This document shows positions 1-9,700 of a stretch of 64,000 nt of DNA, piece after piece. The position numbers were made by a program, and so were the translations under genes. This DNA is from Lacinutrix sp. Bg11-31 (GTDB lineage: Bacteria; Bacteroidota; Bacteroidia; Flavobacteriales; Flavobacteriaceae), in assembly GCF_002831665.1 (NCBI RefSeq), contig NZ_CP025118.1, positions 2,232,001 to 2,296,000 on the forward strand, given 5' to 3'. Each line of letters begins with the position of its first letter. Position 1 is the stretch's first letter. A model generated the notes under the pieces. It was not told the origin of the DNA. It saw only the letters and a list, made by a program, of their open reading frames with translations, and did not search any database.

Positions 1-1105
1 GAGGACACCCTAAGTAAATTTACAGAAAGATTATATGGGCTTCCGGATAAAACTGATTGTACAAAACCTGTTGTAATAGTTCCATCATAATAAATATGAC
101 CTGTTGCAACCTCATCTGAATCTATAGGTATTCTAGGATAATCTACTGTCCATGTATTATTAAAACTACATCCTGCAAACGAGCCAGTAGTGTACTTTTT
201 AACATACTGTGTACTAGTTCCTCTAAAACTAACATTTGAAAATACTTCGTTTTCCTCTACAGGATTGCTACTAACATCTAATCCAATGGTAGAGCCGTTT
301 ACTTCAGAGAAACCACCTTGTTTTTCAAGATTAGTAAATGTTTCGTAAGTTCCTAAGTTATTAGGAAACCATCCCATATTACTCAATAATAAATCTGTAT
401 CATTATTATATGTTATCCCTGTTATATTTCCTGAAAACTGAACAATACTTAAAAAAAAACAATCCAAATCCATCGATAGTACCTACTGATAGAAAATTTG
501 CGACAATAGAATCTCTAAACAGCAAATTTTATGCATCACTTCCGGTCATATTAAAAATAGTTTCTCATGGCGCAGTAATTGTTATTCCATTTATACTACC
601 TCCAAAAAGCTCCAACAAACATTGTTTATCCAGATTTTAATAAAACATCTTCATTAGTGTCTAACCCTAATGTAGACATTATTTAAATCTATTGAGTACA
701 CCAAAGTAATTATCCCATTTATTACATATAAGGTATTTACTGTTAATAAAGACTCACTACCTCCTCCAGTTACAAGCTCATCACTTAAATCTGCAACAAA
801 TTTAATTAGCTTATGATTATTTCGTTTTTCTACAGCCATTCTTCCCCAACCACTTGAATCGTAAAAAAAAAGCTACTTTCTGTCATATCGTACGCCAACA
901 AACCACCTGCAAGACTTGTTATTGCTGATTTTTGAGCCGTAGTCATCCTTGGCGCTAACACTCCTTTATCTGTTGAACTAATATCTAAAATTGAAGAAAG
1001 CTCAGAACCAGAAGTGCAAACTCCTACTTGAGAGAATGCACAATAATTAAAACAAATAACTGTAACTAATAAAAGCGTTTTTAAATGAGGTTTTAAATTT
1101 TAAAA
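1..1105 (-). pseudogene. Decayed secreted repeat-type protein gene, runs off the left edge
   Basis: Read on the minus strand, this stretch decodes in pieces to one protein of a kind common in flavobacteria: a hydrophobic export-like start (TLLLVTVICFNYCAFSQ), then the motif GVLAPRMTTAQKSAI, then a beta-rich region. It is broken many times. No ATG precedes the hydrophobic segment. The frame is lost in the A9 run at 863-871, where one more A would restore FFFYDSSGWGRMAVEK. It shifts again near 661-668 and near 598-610, and stops occur at 626-628, 565-567 and 529-531. From 528 to base 1 the frame is open (for example NNDTDLLLSNMGWFPNN) and continues outside the window. The family resemblance is recognised from memory and the function is unknown. 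A single homopolymer shift could be a sequencing error, but the number of lesions argues for a true pseudogene. Confidence 0.75.
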
Positions 1106-1390
1106 AATTAAGCAGGTTAAGATTGTTTGCAATTTTGGTTTATTATTAATGGTTTTAAAAGCCTAAAACAGAACTATTATCGCGTGTTAACTTCATGCTT
1201 ACTAGTAATATTATTTTAAAAATGTATTCCAATACAAATACCAAAAACTCATTTACAAACAAAAAAAATCACAAAACACTAATTGCTAGATATTTGTGAT
1301 TTAAATACAATTTTATTGAACACTATGAAATATCGACGTACCGCATTTTTAAAGACGAACTACTATAATTAGTGGTATTACATTAATTTA
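1106..1390. other. AT-rich intergenic region without a gene
   Basis: No coding frame with sense is visible on either strand. It lies downstream of the sigma54-activator gene and upstream of the decayed gene. A weak inverted repeat (ACTA...TAGT) near 1355-1375 is too short to call a terminator. Confidence 0.5.
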
Positions 1391-4300
1391 TTACGCTTTT
1401 GTTATCTCTAATTTAGTAATTCTATCTCTCAATGTACTGGGCTTTAAATTTAGTATTATTGCCGCTCCTTTGGGACCACTAATTTTCCAATTGCATTGCT
1501 CTAGAATCTGTATTATATGATTACGCTGCACAGAATCTAAGGACAAATCTTTTTTACTAATTGACTTAGATTTTTGCGTAGAAGACTCAAAACCTGGAAT
1601 TAACAAAGTATCGCTAGTCGATACTATTGAGGCGCGTTCTATTAAATTTTCTAATTCTCTAATATTTCCTGGCCAATTATATGCTTTTAACTTACTCATA
1701 GCATCATCTGGAATATACTTAATACTTTTTCCATAAGCTTTATTAAATTTATCTACAAAATGCTCAACCAATAAAGGAATATCGTCTTTTCGCTTTCTTA
1801 AAGGCGGCACTTCTATAGGAAACACATTAAGTCTAAAATATAAATCTTCTCTAAACTGTTTCTTTTCTACCTCTGCTTTAAGATCTCTGTTTGTTGCCGC
1901 AATTACTCTAACATCTAATTTTTTTAACCCAGTAGTACCACCAACAACTTCAATTTCTCCTTCTTGTAAGAATCTTAATATTTTGGGTTGCATATCTAGT
2001 GGCAACTCACCTATTTCATCTAAAAACAAAGTACCTCCATCTGCTAACTCAAATTTTCCTATTTTATCATTAATCGCTCCTGTAAAGGATCCCTTTTTAT
2101 GACCAAACAACTCACTTTCAATTAACTCTCGAGGTATAGCTGAGCAATTAACTTTAATTAATGGTTTTTTATTACGTAAACTTGTATTATGTACTGCTCT
2201 AGCTAAAAGCTCTTTTCCTGTGCCAGATTCTCCTAACAACAGAACTGTTGCTGTTGTTGGTGCGACTTTTTCAACCTCTGATAGCACATTACTAAACTCT
2301 ATACTACCATATACCATCTCTTCATAGTTAAAAACTAAATCTAACTCATTTCTTAGATACATGTTTTCTTGCTCTAATTGGTTTCTTAATACGTTTAACT
2401 CTTTATTAGCTTCTGTTAATTTCTGATTAGCAATTGAAGTTTTATTTTCAGCTACTTTTCGTTCTGTACTCTCAACCATTAACGATACTATACTTGCAAT
2501 AGAAGTTGAAAACGCTTGATCCTCGACAGACCAATCTCTTAAATCGTCACCAACATGCTCGAAGCAAACTATACCATAATGCCCGTTTGCACTATTAATA
2601 ACAACATCCATAAGGGATTTAATATTATTTGGGATTAAATACTCTTTTGCTAACCGTTTTGTAATACTATCTTTTTCTGCATTAGAGACTAGAACTGCTT
2701 GTTTACTTTCTAGAGCTTGAAAATACTTTGGGTTCTCAATCTGTTTTAAAACACCACCAATTTCGTACTTCTTGTTTTTTAGCAAATATAATTTCTCGCA
2801 ATACAACTCGCTCTTATCCTTGTTAAAACTCCAAATACTAACTCTTTCTACATCTAAAGTTTTAGCAGCTAGATGCGTTATCTTATTAAATGTTATATTA
2901 ATATTTTCACCAACAAGGTTAGCTAATTCTAAAATAACATCTTTCTTTTCTTTAGATTTAGCAGCATTGTTCTCTAAAATTCTTTTTGCTTTTTCTTCTT
3001 CGGATATGTCTTTCACGGTCGCAAATATTGCTATAACCTCTCCATTATCATCTTTTATATTTCCTGCTAAAAACGAGGCCATAAATTGCTCTCCATTTTT
3101 TCTTGTAAATTCAAATTGAAATGATGGAGCTTCACCTTTAGATACTTTTGTCTCAATTCCTTGCATTTCACTAAGATCCTCTGCTTTAGCAAATGGATAC
3201 GGCAACTCAAGACCAATTAGTTCTTTTTCTGAATAGCCTAAAATTTCACATAAAGAATCGTTTACTTTTATAATTCTTCCAGACATATCAAGCATAAGCA
3301 TCCCTTCTTGCATAGATTCAATAAGCTTGTCATTAAATTCTTTTGCAAGTTTTAAGTCTATTTCTGCTTTTTTACGCTCGGTAATATCTTGAATAGTAGC
3401 AAAATTTGCGGTTTTTACACCATTCTCATCATATATACTTGAAACTAAAACATGCACAGGAAAACGATTCCCGTTTTTATGCATGTAAGTGTTTTCATAA
3501 TCTTTTTTATTTTTATTTTGCATTAATAAGTTATAACGCTCATTATTCTCTTTTTTTAATTCTGGAGGAGAAAATGGATATGGACGTCTAATACCTATTA
3601 ATTCTTTTTCTGAAAAACCTGTCATTTCACAAAATGATGGGTTTGCACTAATTATTTCTGAATCTAAATTTATAGCAAATAAACCCTCGCTCATTGACTT
3701 TAAAATACTTGATGAGAACTTATTAGCTATTATTAAATCTAATTCTGCTTTTTTACGTTCAGTAATATCTTGAATAATCCCTATAAAATTTACAGCTACT
3801 CCATTAGCATAAATAATTTCTCCTAAACCATGTACCCAAATTTCTTCTTTGGTATCTTCCTTTAAAACTCTATACTCTTTATTAAATCTAATCTTATTTG
3901 TAATACCATCCATCAAGCAACTTAGCACCTCCTCTCTTTCATTTGCATGAATAAGACTACTCCAACCTTTAATCGATTTTTCGAACGATTCATTTATGCC
4001 AAAAATTTTATCTAACACTTCAGTGCCCTGCCAAGTCATTGTATTCAAGTCTAATATATAAGACCCAATATTAGCAACTACTTGAGATTGCTTTAAACTG
4101 TATTCGCTCTCCTGAAGTTCTATTTCTACTTTTTTACGACTTGTAATATCTTGTATTGTACCAATTAATTTTATTGGATTTTCTTCACTGTCAAAAATCA
4201 GTTCTCCAATACCATGCACCCACACCTCCTCTTTAGTATCCAGCTTTATAACCCTGTATTCTTTATTAAATTTTTTATTCTTTATAATACAGTTTTCAAA

Positions 4301-6274
4301 ATAACCTAGTAACTCTGCTCTTTCTTCTGGATGAATACGGTTATTCCAACTTTCAACTGTTTTTACATACGACTCATTTATACCCAAAATACCATCTAAT
4401 ACCACAGAACCCTCCCAAGTCATTGTATTCAAGTCCACCTCATAAGACCCTATATTAGCAACTACTTGAGATTGCCTTAATCTGTATTCGCTTTCTAAAA
4501 GTTTAATTTCTGATTGTTTTCGATCGGTAATATCCTGTATAGTACCAATCATTTTTACAGAGTTCCCTTCGGTATCAAAAAGCAACTCTCCTAAACCATG
4601 GACCCAAATTTCCTCATTAGTCTTTAGTTTTAAAACTCTATATTCCTTGTTAAATTTTCTATGGTTTACTACACAATATTCAAAATAACTTAGCACTCCT
4701 TCTCTGTCGTCTGGATGCATACGTGCACCCCAATTTCCTATCGTCTTTAAATAAGATTGATCATTTTTATCAATACCAAAAATATTAAATAACACAACAG
4801 AACCTTCCCAAGTCATGGTACTTATATCTATAACATAAGACCCGATGTTACCAACTATTTGAGACTGCCTTAAATTATATTCACTTTCTAAAAGTTTTAT
4901 TTCTGCTTTTTTACGCTCTGTTATATCTCTGGAAATAGCAACTATCTTACCATCCTTTCGTAATTTTGAAGATATTTCTACATCTATAACAGATTTATCT
5001 TTGCATTTGAACCGCCTGGCAGAAATTATAGACTCTCCATTAAGTATTTTTTTAAGATTATCCGGATTTTGAATAAGATCACCAGTATTAAAATCTTGAA
5101 TTTTTAATTTTAAAAACTCTTTTTTAGTATAGCCTAAATTTCTATAAGCTGCTTTATTAAAATCATATATTGTGCCATCTAATGAATAGGATACTATAGA
5201 ATCACTTGCTTGATCTATTAAGGATTTATAGGACTCATCTTTCTTTTTAATTTCTGCAAGTATTCGATATCTTTCTATTGCAATATTAGCCAAACTTACA
5301 GCAAAATCAAGTTCTTGAATATCATCTAAAGTAGGCGTATTTACAGACTTACTATAAATTGAAAAAGTCCCTAAAACAGCATTGTCCTTCGATAAAATGG
5401 GTATAGACCAACACGACTTTAAACCATGACTTAAGGCTAAGTCTTTATGTTTAACCCACAACTTATCTATACTTATATCTTTAACTATTACAGGTTTTTT
5501 AGTATACGCCGATGTAGGACATGAGCCTGTATTATTTTCGATAGCTAATTCTTCTAAGGCCAAATTGTATGATTTTGGCAATGATGGTGCAGATGCCAAA
5601 AGGAGAAACTTACCTTCCTCGTCCACTAAGCTAATAGAACCAAAATAATTTGGGTGTACAGACTCGTAGTTTAATAGTAATTGCTTAAAAACCTTCTTTA
5701 AAGGTGTGTTTACAGCAATTAAATCTAATATCTCGTTTTTATTAATTAATAATTGCTCTGCTCTTTTACGCTCTACAACCTCTTTACCCAAGTCTAAACT
5801 CTTCTTTTCTAGTTTATTAACAAGCCTTTCGCTGTAAAGCTTTAAAACTTCGCCTTCAGAGATTCTTATTTTTTTATTATATTTTGGCTTAGTTCTTACT
5901 GTTTTTAAAATATCCTTTACAGTAGTAAGCAACTCGTCATGCTCTATTGGTTTTCTTAAAAACTTTGCTGCTCCTAATTTTAACGCAAAATCTTCATCTA
6001 ATTTTTCAATATAATTTGAGGTATAAAAAACAAATGGTATTCTTTTAAATAGGTTTTCCTTTTTACATGCTTGACAAAACAGATACCCATCCATTACAGG
6101 CATTAAAATATCTGAAATAATAAGATCTACATTATTATTCTCATACAACCTTTTTAGCCCCTCACTACCATCGCCTGCCTCAATAATATTAAAACCTGCT
6201 TCTTCAAGTATTACTCTAAGTAGGTATAAGTTCTCGAAAGTATCGTCTACTATTAAAATAGTTTTATTAGTCAT
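1391..6274 (-). CDS. Receiver / GAF / six-PAS / GAF sigma54-dependent transcription activator
   Basis: A 1627-residue cytoplasmic regulator. Domains in order: receiver (about 1-125, acidic pair D10-D11, predicted phosphoacceptor D55 in SDILMP), a coiled stretch, GAF (about 175-335), six PAS domains (about 345-1085, each ending in a DITERKKAE-type linker), a second GAF (about 1090-1260), a coiled coil, an AAA+ sigma54-interaction domain (Walker A GESGTGKE at 1348-1355, GSFTGA loop at 1395-1400, Walker B GTLFLDE at 1414-1420), and a Fis-type helix-turn-helix (about 1583-1625). The GAFTGA loop, which contacts sigma54 in this family, is GSFTGA here. No membrane segments are seen. The start lies 2 bases after the stop of the single-domain receiver, so the two are probably co-transcribed. 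The input signal and target promoters are unknown; a role as output of the neighbouring kinase is inferred. Confidence 0.9.
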   Translation of the reverse strand: MTNKTILIVDDTFENLYLLRVILEEAGFNIIEAGDGSEGLKRLYENNNVDLIISDILMPVMDGYLFCQACKKENLFKRIPFVFYTSNYIEKLDEDFALKLGAAKFLRKPIEHDELLTTVKDILKTVRTKPKYNKKIRISEGEVLKLYSERLVNKLEKKSLDLGKEVVERKRAEQLLINKNEILDLIAVNTPLKKVFKQLLLNYESVHPNYFGSISLVDEEGKFLLLASAPSLPKSYNLALEELAIENNTGSCPTSAYTKKPVIVKDISIDKLWVKHKDLALSHGLKSCWSIPILSKDNAVLGTFSIYSKSVNTPTLDDIQELDFAVSLANIAIERYRILAEIKKKDESYKSLIDQASDSIVSYSLDGTIYDFNKAAYRNLGYTKKEFLKLKIQDFNTGDLIQNPDNLKKILNGESIISARRFKCKDKSVIDVEISSKLRKDGKIVAISRDITERKKAEIKLLESEYNLRQSQIVGNIGSYVIDISTMTWEGSVVLFNIFGIDKNDQSYLKTIGNWGARMHPDDREGVLSYFEYCVVNHRKFNKEYRVLKLKTNEEIWVHGLGELLFDTEGNSVKMIGTIQDITDRKQSEIKLLESEYRLRQSQVVANIGSYEVDLNTMTWEGSVVLDGILGINESYVKTVESWNNRIHPEERAELLGYFENCIIKNKKFNKEYRVIKLDTKEEVWVHGIGELIFDSEENPIKLIGTIQDITSRKKVEIELQESEYSLKQSQVVANIGSYILDLNTMTWQGTEVLDKIFGINESFEKSIKGWSSLIHANEREEVLSCLMDGITNKIRFNKEYRVLKEDTKEEIWVHGLGEIIYANGVAVNFIGIIQDITERKKAELDLIIANKFSSSILKSMSEGLFAINLDSEIISANPSFCEMTGFSEKELIGIRRPYPFSPPELKKENNERYNLLMQNKNKKDYENTYMHKNGNRFPVHVLVSSIYDENGVKTANFATIQDITERKKAEIDLKLAKEFNDKLIESMQEGMLMLDMSGRIIKVNDSLCEILGYSEKELIGLELPYPFAKAEDLSEMQGIETKVSKGEAPSFQFEFTRKNGEQFMASFLAGNIKDDNGEVIAIFATVKDISEEEKAKRILENNAAKSKEKKDVILELANLVGENINITFNKITHLAAKTLDVERVSIWSFNKDKSELYCEKLYLLKNKKYEIGGVLKQIENPKYFQALESKQAVLVSNAEKDSITKRLAKEYLIPNNIKSLMDVVINSANGHYGIVCFEHVGDDLRDWSVEDQAFSTSIASIVSLMVESTERKVAENKTSIANQKLTEANKELNVLRNQLEQENMYLRNELDLVFNYEEMVYGSIEFSNVLSEVEKVAPTTATVLLLGESGTGKELLARAVHNTSLRNKKPLIKVNCSAIPRELIESELFGHKKGSFTGAINDKIGKFELADGGTLFLDEIGELPLDMQPKILRFLQEGEIEVVGGTTGLKKLDVRVIAATNRDLKAEVEKKQFREDLYFRLNVFPIEVPPLRKRKDDIPLLVEHFVDKFNKAYGKSIKYIPDDAMSKLKAYNWPGNIRELENLIERASIVSTSDTLLIPGFESSTQKSKSISKKDLSLDSVQRNHIIQILEQCNWKISGPKGAAIILNLKPSTLRDRITKLEITKA

Positions 6275-6276
6275 TT

Positions 6277-6648
6277 TTATTTCTTCTTAATGATATTTTC
6301 CATTTCGTTTACAAATGTTTCTGGGTTTATTGGTTTTTCTAAATAACCATCTGCACCAGCCCCTATTGCCTTCTCTCTATCTCCACTCATTGCACAAGAT
6401 GTTACAACTATTATTGTAGTGCCTTTAGGAAGGCCTTTATGTCTTAATTTATTGCATATTTCATAACCATCCATATCTGGAAGATGAATATCTATTAAAA
6501 CAATTTCCGGATTATGTTCATGCGCCAATCTAAACCCATCTAACCCATTAAATGCTTCAATTACATTATAATTGCTTCTAGTAAGCAGGTAAGATAGCAT
6601 ATACATATTCTGCTCGTTATCTTCGATTATTAAAATTGTTGACTTCAT
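6277..6648 (-). CDS. Single-domain response regulator (CheY/DivK-like)
   Basis: A 123-residue receiver with no output domain. The acidic pocket is E9-D10, the predicted phosphoacceptor is D53 (VLIDIHLPDMDG), and the conserved lysine is in YLEKPI near the C-terminus. It sits between the giant kinase and the giant activator, with 2 bases to the next gene, so it could shuttle phosphate in a relay or act by protein contact. No histidine phosphotransfer domain is visible nearby, so the relay order is an inference. The call as a receiver is secure. Confidence 0.93.
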   Translation of the reverse strand: MKSTILIIEDNEQNMYMLSYLLTRSNYNVIEAFNGLDGFRLAHEHNPEIVLIDIHLPDMDGYEICNKLRHKGLPKGTTIIVVTSCAMSGDREKAIGAGADGYLEKPINPETFVNEMENIIKKK

Positions 6649-6738
6649 AAATTTAGTTATAAATATTTTACAAACAGTAAATTAACCTCTAGCTATACTA
6701 AAATACTATAAGCATTTTAACATTGTGCTTTTTCTAAG

Positions 6739-9700
6739 TTATTTATTATCAATAGGCTCTAATGGTAATTTAAAAGTAAAATTACTTCCTTCTTTTAATT
6801 TACTTTGCACCTTAATTGTACCTCCTAATTTTTCTATTAAACTTTTACAAATTGCTAATCCTAAACCTGTGCCTTCATGACTTCTATTTAATCCTCCATC
6901 TAACTGAATGAAAGGATGAAATAGTTTATTAAGATCTTTTTTACTAACACCTATTCCTTGATCTATTATTTGCGTTACAAGCAAATTATCTATAACATCT
7001 ACTTTTACTATAATAGTTCCTTGTCTAGAAAATTTAATAGCATTAGAAAATAGATTTAGTAATACTTGTTCAACTCTTCTCTCATCACTATTTAAAGTAA
7101 TATCTATTCTAGCTATTTCTGAATTAATAACAAGCCCTTTTTTAGACGCTTGTGGCAATAAGAAGTCTATAGTATTTTTTAATGTTGTTAAATAATTAAA
7201 AGGAGAAATAGACATATTTAATTTTCCTGCTTCAATTTTAGAGATATCCAAAACATCATTAATTAACCCTAGCAAGTTCTGCCCACTACTTTTAACCATG
7301 GTTAACTGCTTCTTTTGCTCTGTATTTAAAGGTCCAGCAAATTCTTTTAATAGAATGCCAGTAAACCCAATAATAGAGTTCATAGGTGTTCTTAATTCAT
7401 GCGACATGGTTGCTAAAAAGGCCGATTTCAATAAATCTGCAGACTGCGCTTTCACTTTTTCTTTTTCTAATTCTGAAGTTCTTAACCTCACTAGCTCTTC
7501 AAGATTATTTCTATGTTTTTCTAATTCTTTTTCAATATTTTTCTTTTCAGTTATATCTACAATAGTTAACAAAATATGACCTTCATTATTTAGCTCAAGT
7601 GCTTCCAAAGAAATTAATACATAAAGTTCTCTTTCTGCTTTCATTAGGTATTTTAATTCAATATTTGAGACATATCCTTTTTCACTAAATTCACTCCATA
7701 GCTTATTTTCATTTTCTTTGTTTTTTTCACTGTCAAAATTAAACAGCCCTATTTCTTCTGCTATATTACCTAACAAGTCTTCTCTTTTAAATCCAACAAT
7801 GCCTGCTAGCACCTCGTTTACTTCAATAATTTTTTTTTCTTTATTAAGTATCGCTTTTCCTATAGCATGAGAATTAAAAGCTTTAGAGAATTTTTCTTCA
7901 TTCTCTTTTAGTGCTATTTCTGCATTTTCCTTATCTGTAATATCAATTGCTGCACTAAGAAAGTGAGGAACACCTTGTATTTCTATAAGCTCTACAGAAA
8001 CCAAGGTAGTTATCTTTTTTCCACTTATTAAGGTCCTGTAAACTGTTTCATTACTTAAGAAACCATTCTTTTTAATTTTTTCTTCGAACCTATTTTTTTG
8101 CTCATAGAAAGCAGCATTCAATACATCTACTCCTGACTCTTCTCCTGTTTTACCAAGTAAATGCTCTCGTGTTGACTCTAACAGCTTTGCCATAGCATCA
8201 TTAACTTCAACCCTAACGTGGTCTAAATCTGTAATAGAAAAACCTATTACACTTGATTTAAATACTTTAGAGAACTTCTCCTCGCTTTCCTTTAATTCAA
8301 TTTCTGCTTTTTTTCTTTCTGTAATATCTCTTATTACTCCAATTATAAATTTATCTCCACTATTATCAATAAATCGCGTTTTTTTTGTAGAAATAGTTCG
8401 AATATCACTGGTCTTTTTACCTAAACTCAACGTTTCTTCTATTACGTTTTCAATACCTGTTAAAAGCACTTGCTTATCATTACTTAAAAAACGATTTCTT
8501 TCTTCTAAAGGCACGTTTTCGGCTAATGTTTTTCCAACAATAGCATCTCTAGACATACCAAACATGGAACAAAGCGCATTATTTACTAATAACATTCGGC
8601 TTTTATCATCCTTTACAAATACAGGGTCACCAATACTATTTAATATATTCTCTAAATACTTTTCGCTTTTAATAATTTGCTCTTCAGATTTTTTACGATT
8701 GGTAATATCTATAAGTGTTCCTATATAGCCATACAACTCTTTGTTAGCATTATACAAACTGACAACTTTAACTGAAAGCCAAGTTGTTATCCCCTTTTTT
8801 TCATTAAGAAACCTTAAATCTGTTGCAAACTCTGTTTCTGTAGAAATAGCACTTTGCCACTTTTTAAGAACTCCATCTCTATCTTCTGGATGTATAGCAT
8901 TTGACCAACCAAAGCCTAAAGTTTCATCAAAGTTTAATCCAGAATATTTTATCCATTCTTTATTTACATAGTTACAAACACCATCTTTGTCTGTCTGAAA
9001 AATTCCAACAGGAGCATTAGATGACAATCGTCTAAATAACTGTTCACTATTTATTAAATTCTCTACAGCTTCTTTACGCTCGGTAACATCTACAAATGTA
9101 CCTATATATCCATATAATTGATTATTAGAATCATATAAACTAGTTGATTTCGCTGAAAGCCATTTTGTGTTCCCATTTTTATTTAACAACCTAAAGTCCG
9201 AAACGAATCCATTCCTACTAGAAGCAGCTTGTTCCCACTCACTTAAAACCCTATCTCTATCCTCCGGATGAATAGCATTTAACCAACCAGAACCTAAAGA
9301 CTCGCTAAAAGTTAGTCCAGAATATTTTATCCATTCTTGATTAACATAATTACAAACTCCTTCTTTGTCGGTTTCAAAAATGCCAACAGGTGCATTAGCT
9401 GATAATCGTCTAAATAATTGCTCACTATTTATTAACTTTTCTTCAGCTTTCTTGCGTTCAGTAATATCTAATTGCATTCCTATATAGCCATATAATATTT
9501 TGTTAGCATCACGCAAACCAACTGCTTTAATTGAAACCCAGGTTTTTTTGCCTCTTTTGTCTACAAACCTAGTATCTATAGTGAAATTTTTACCAGATAA
9601 TAGAGCTGCTTTCCAGCCATTAATTACTCTTTCTTTATCTTCTGAACACAAACCTTCAACCCAGCCAAATCCCATTGCTTCCTCAAAAGTTAATCCAGAA

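Noticed and set aside
410..640. 76-residue plus-strand frame near the left edge
   Set aside because: It lies antisense to the decayed minus-strand gene, whose peptide motifs are recognisable; the plus-strand product has no such features.
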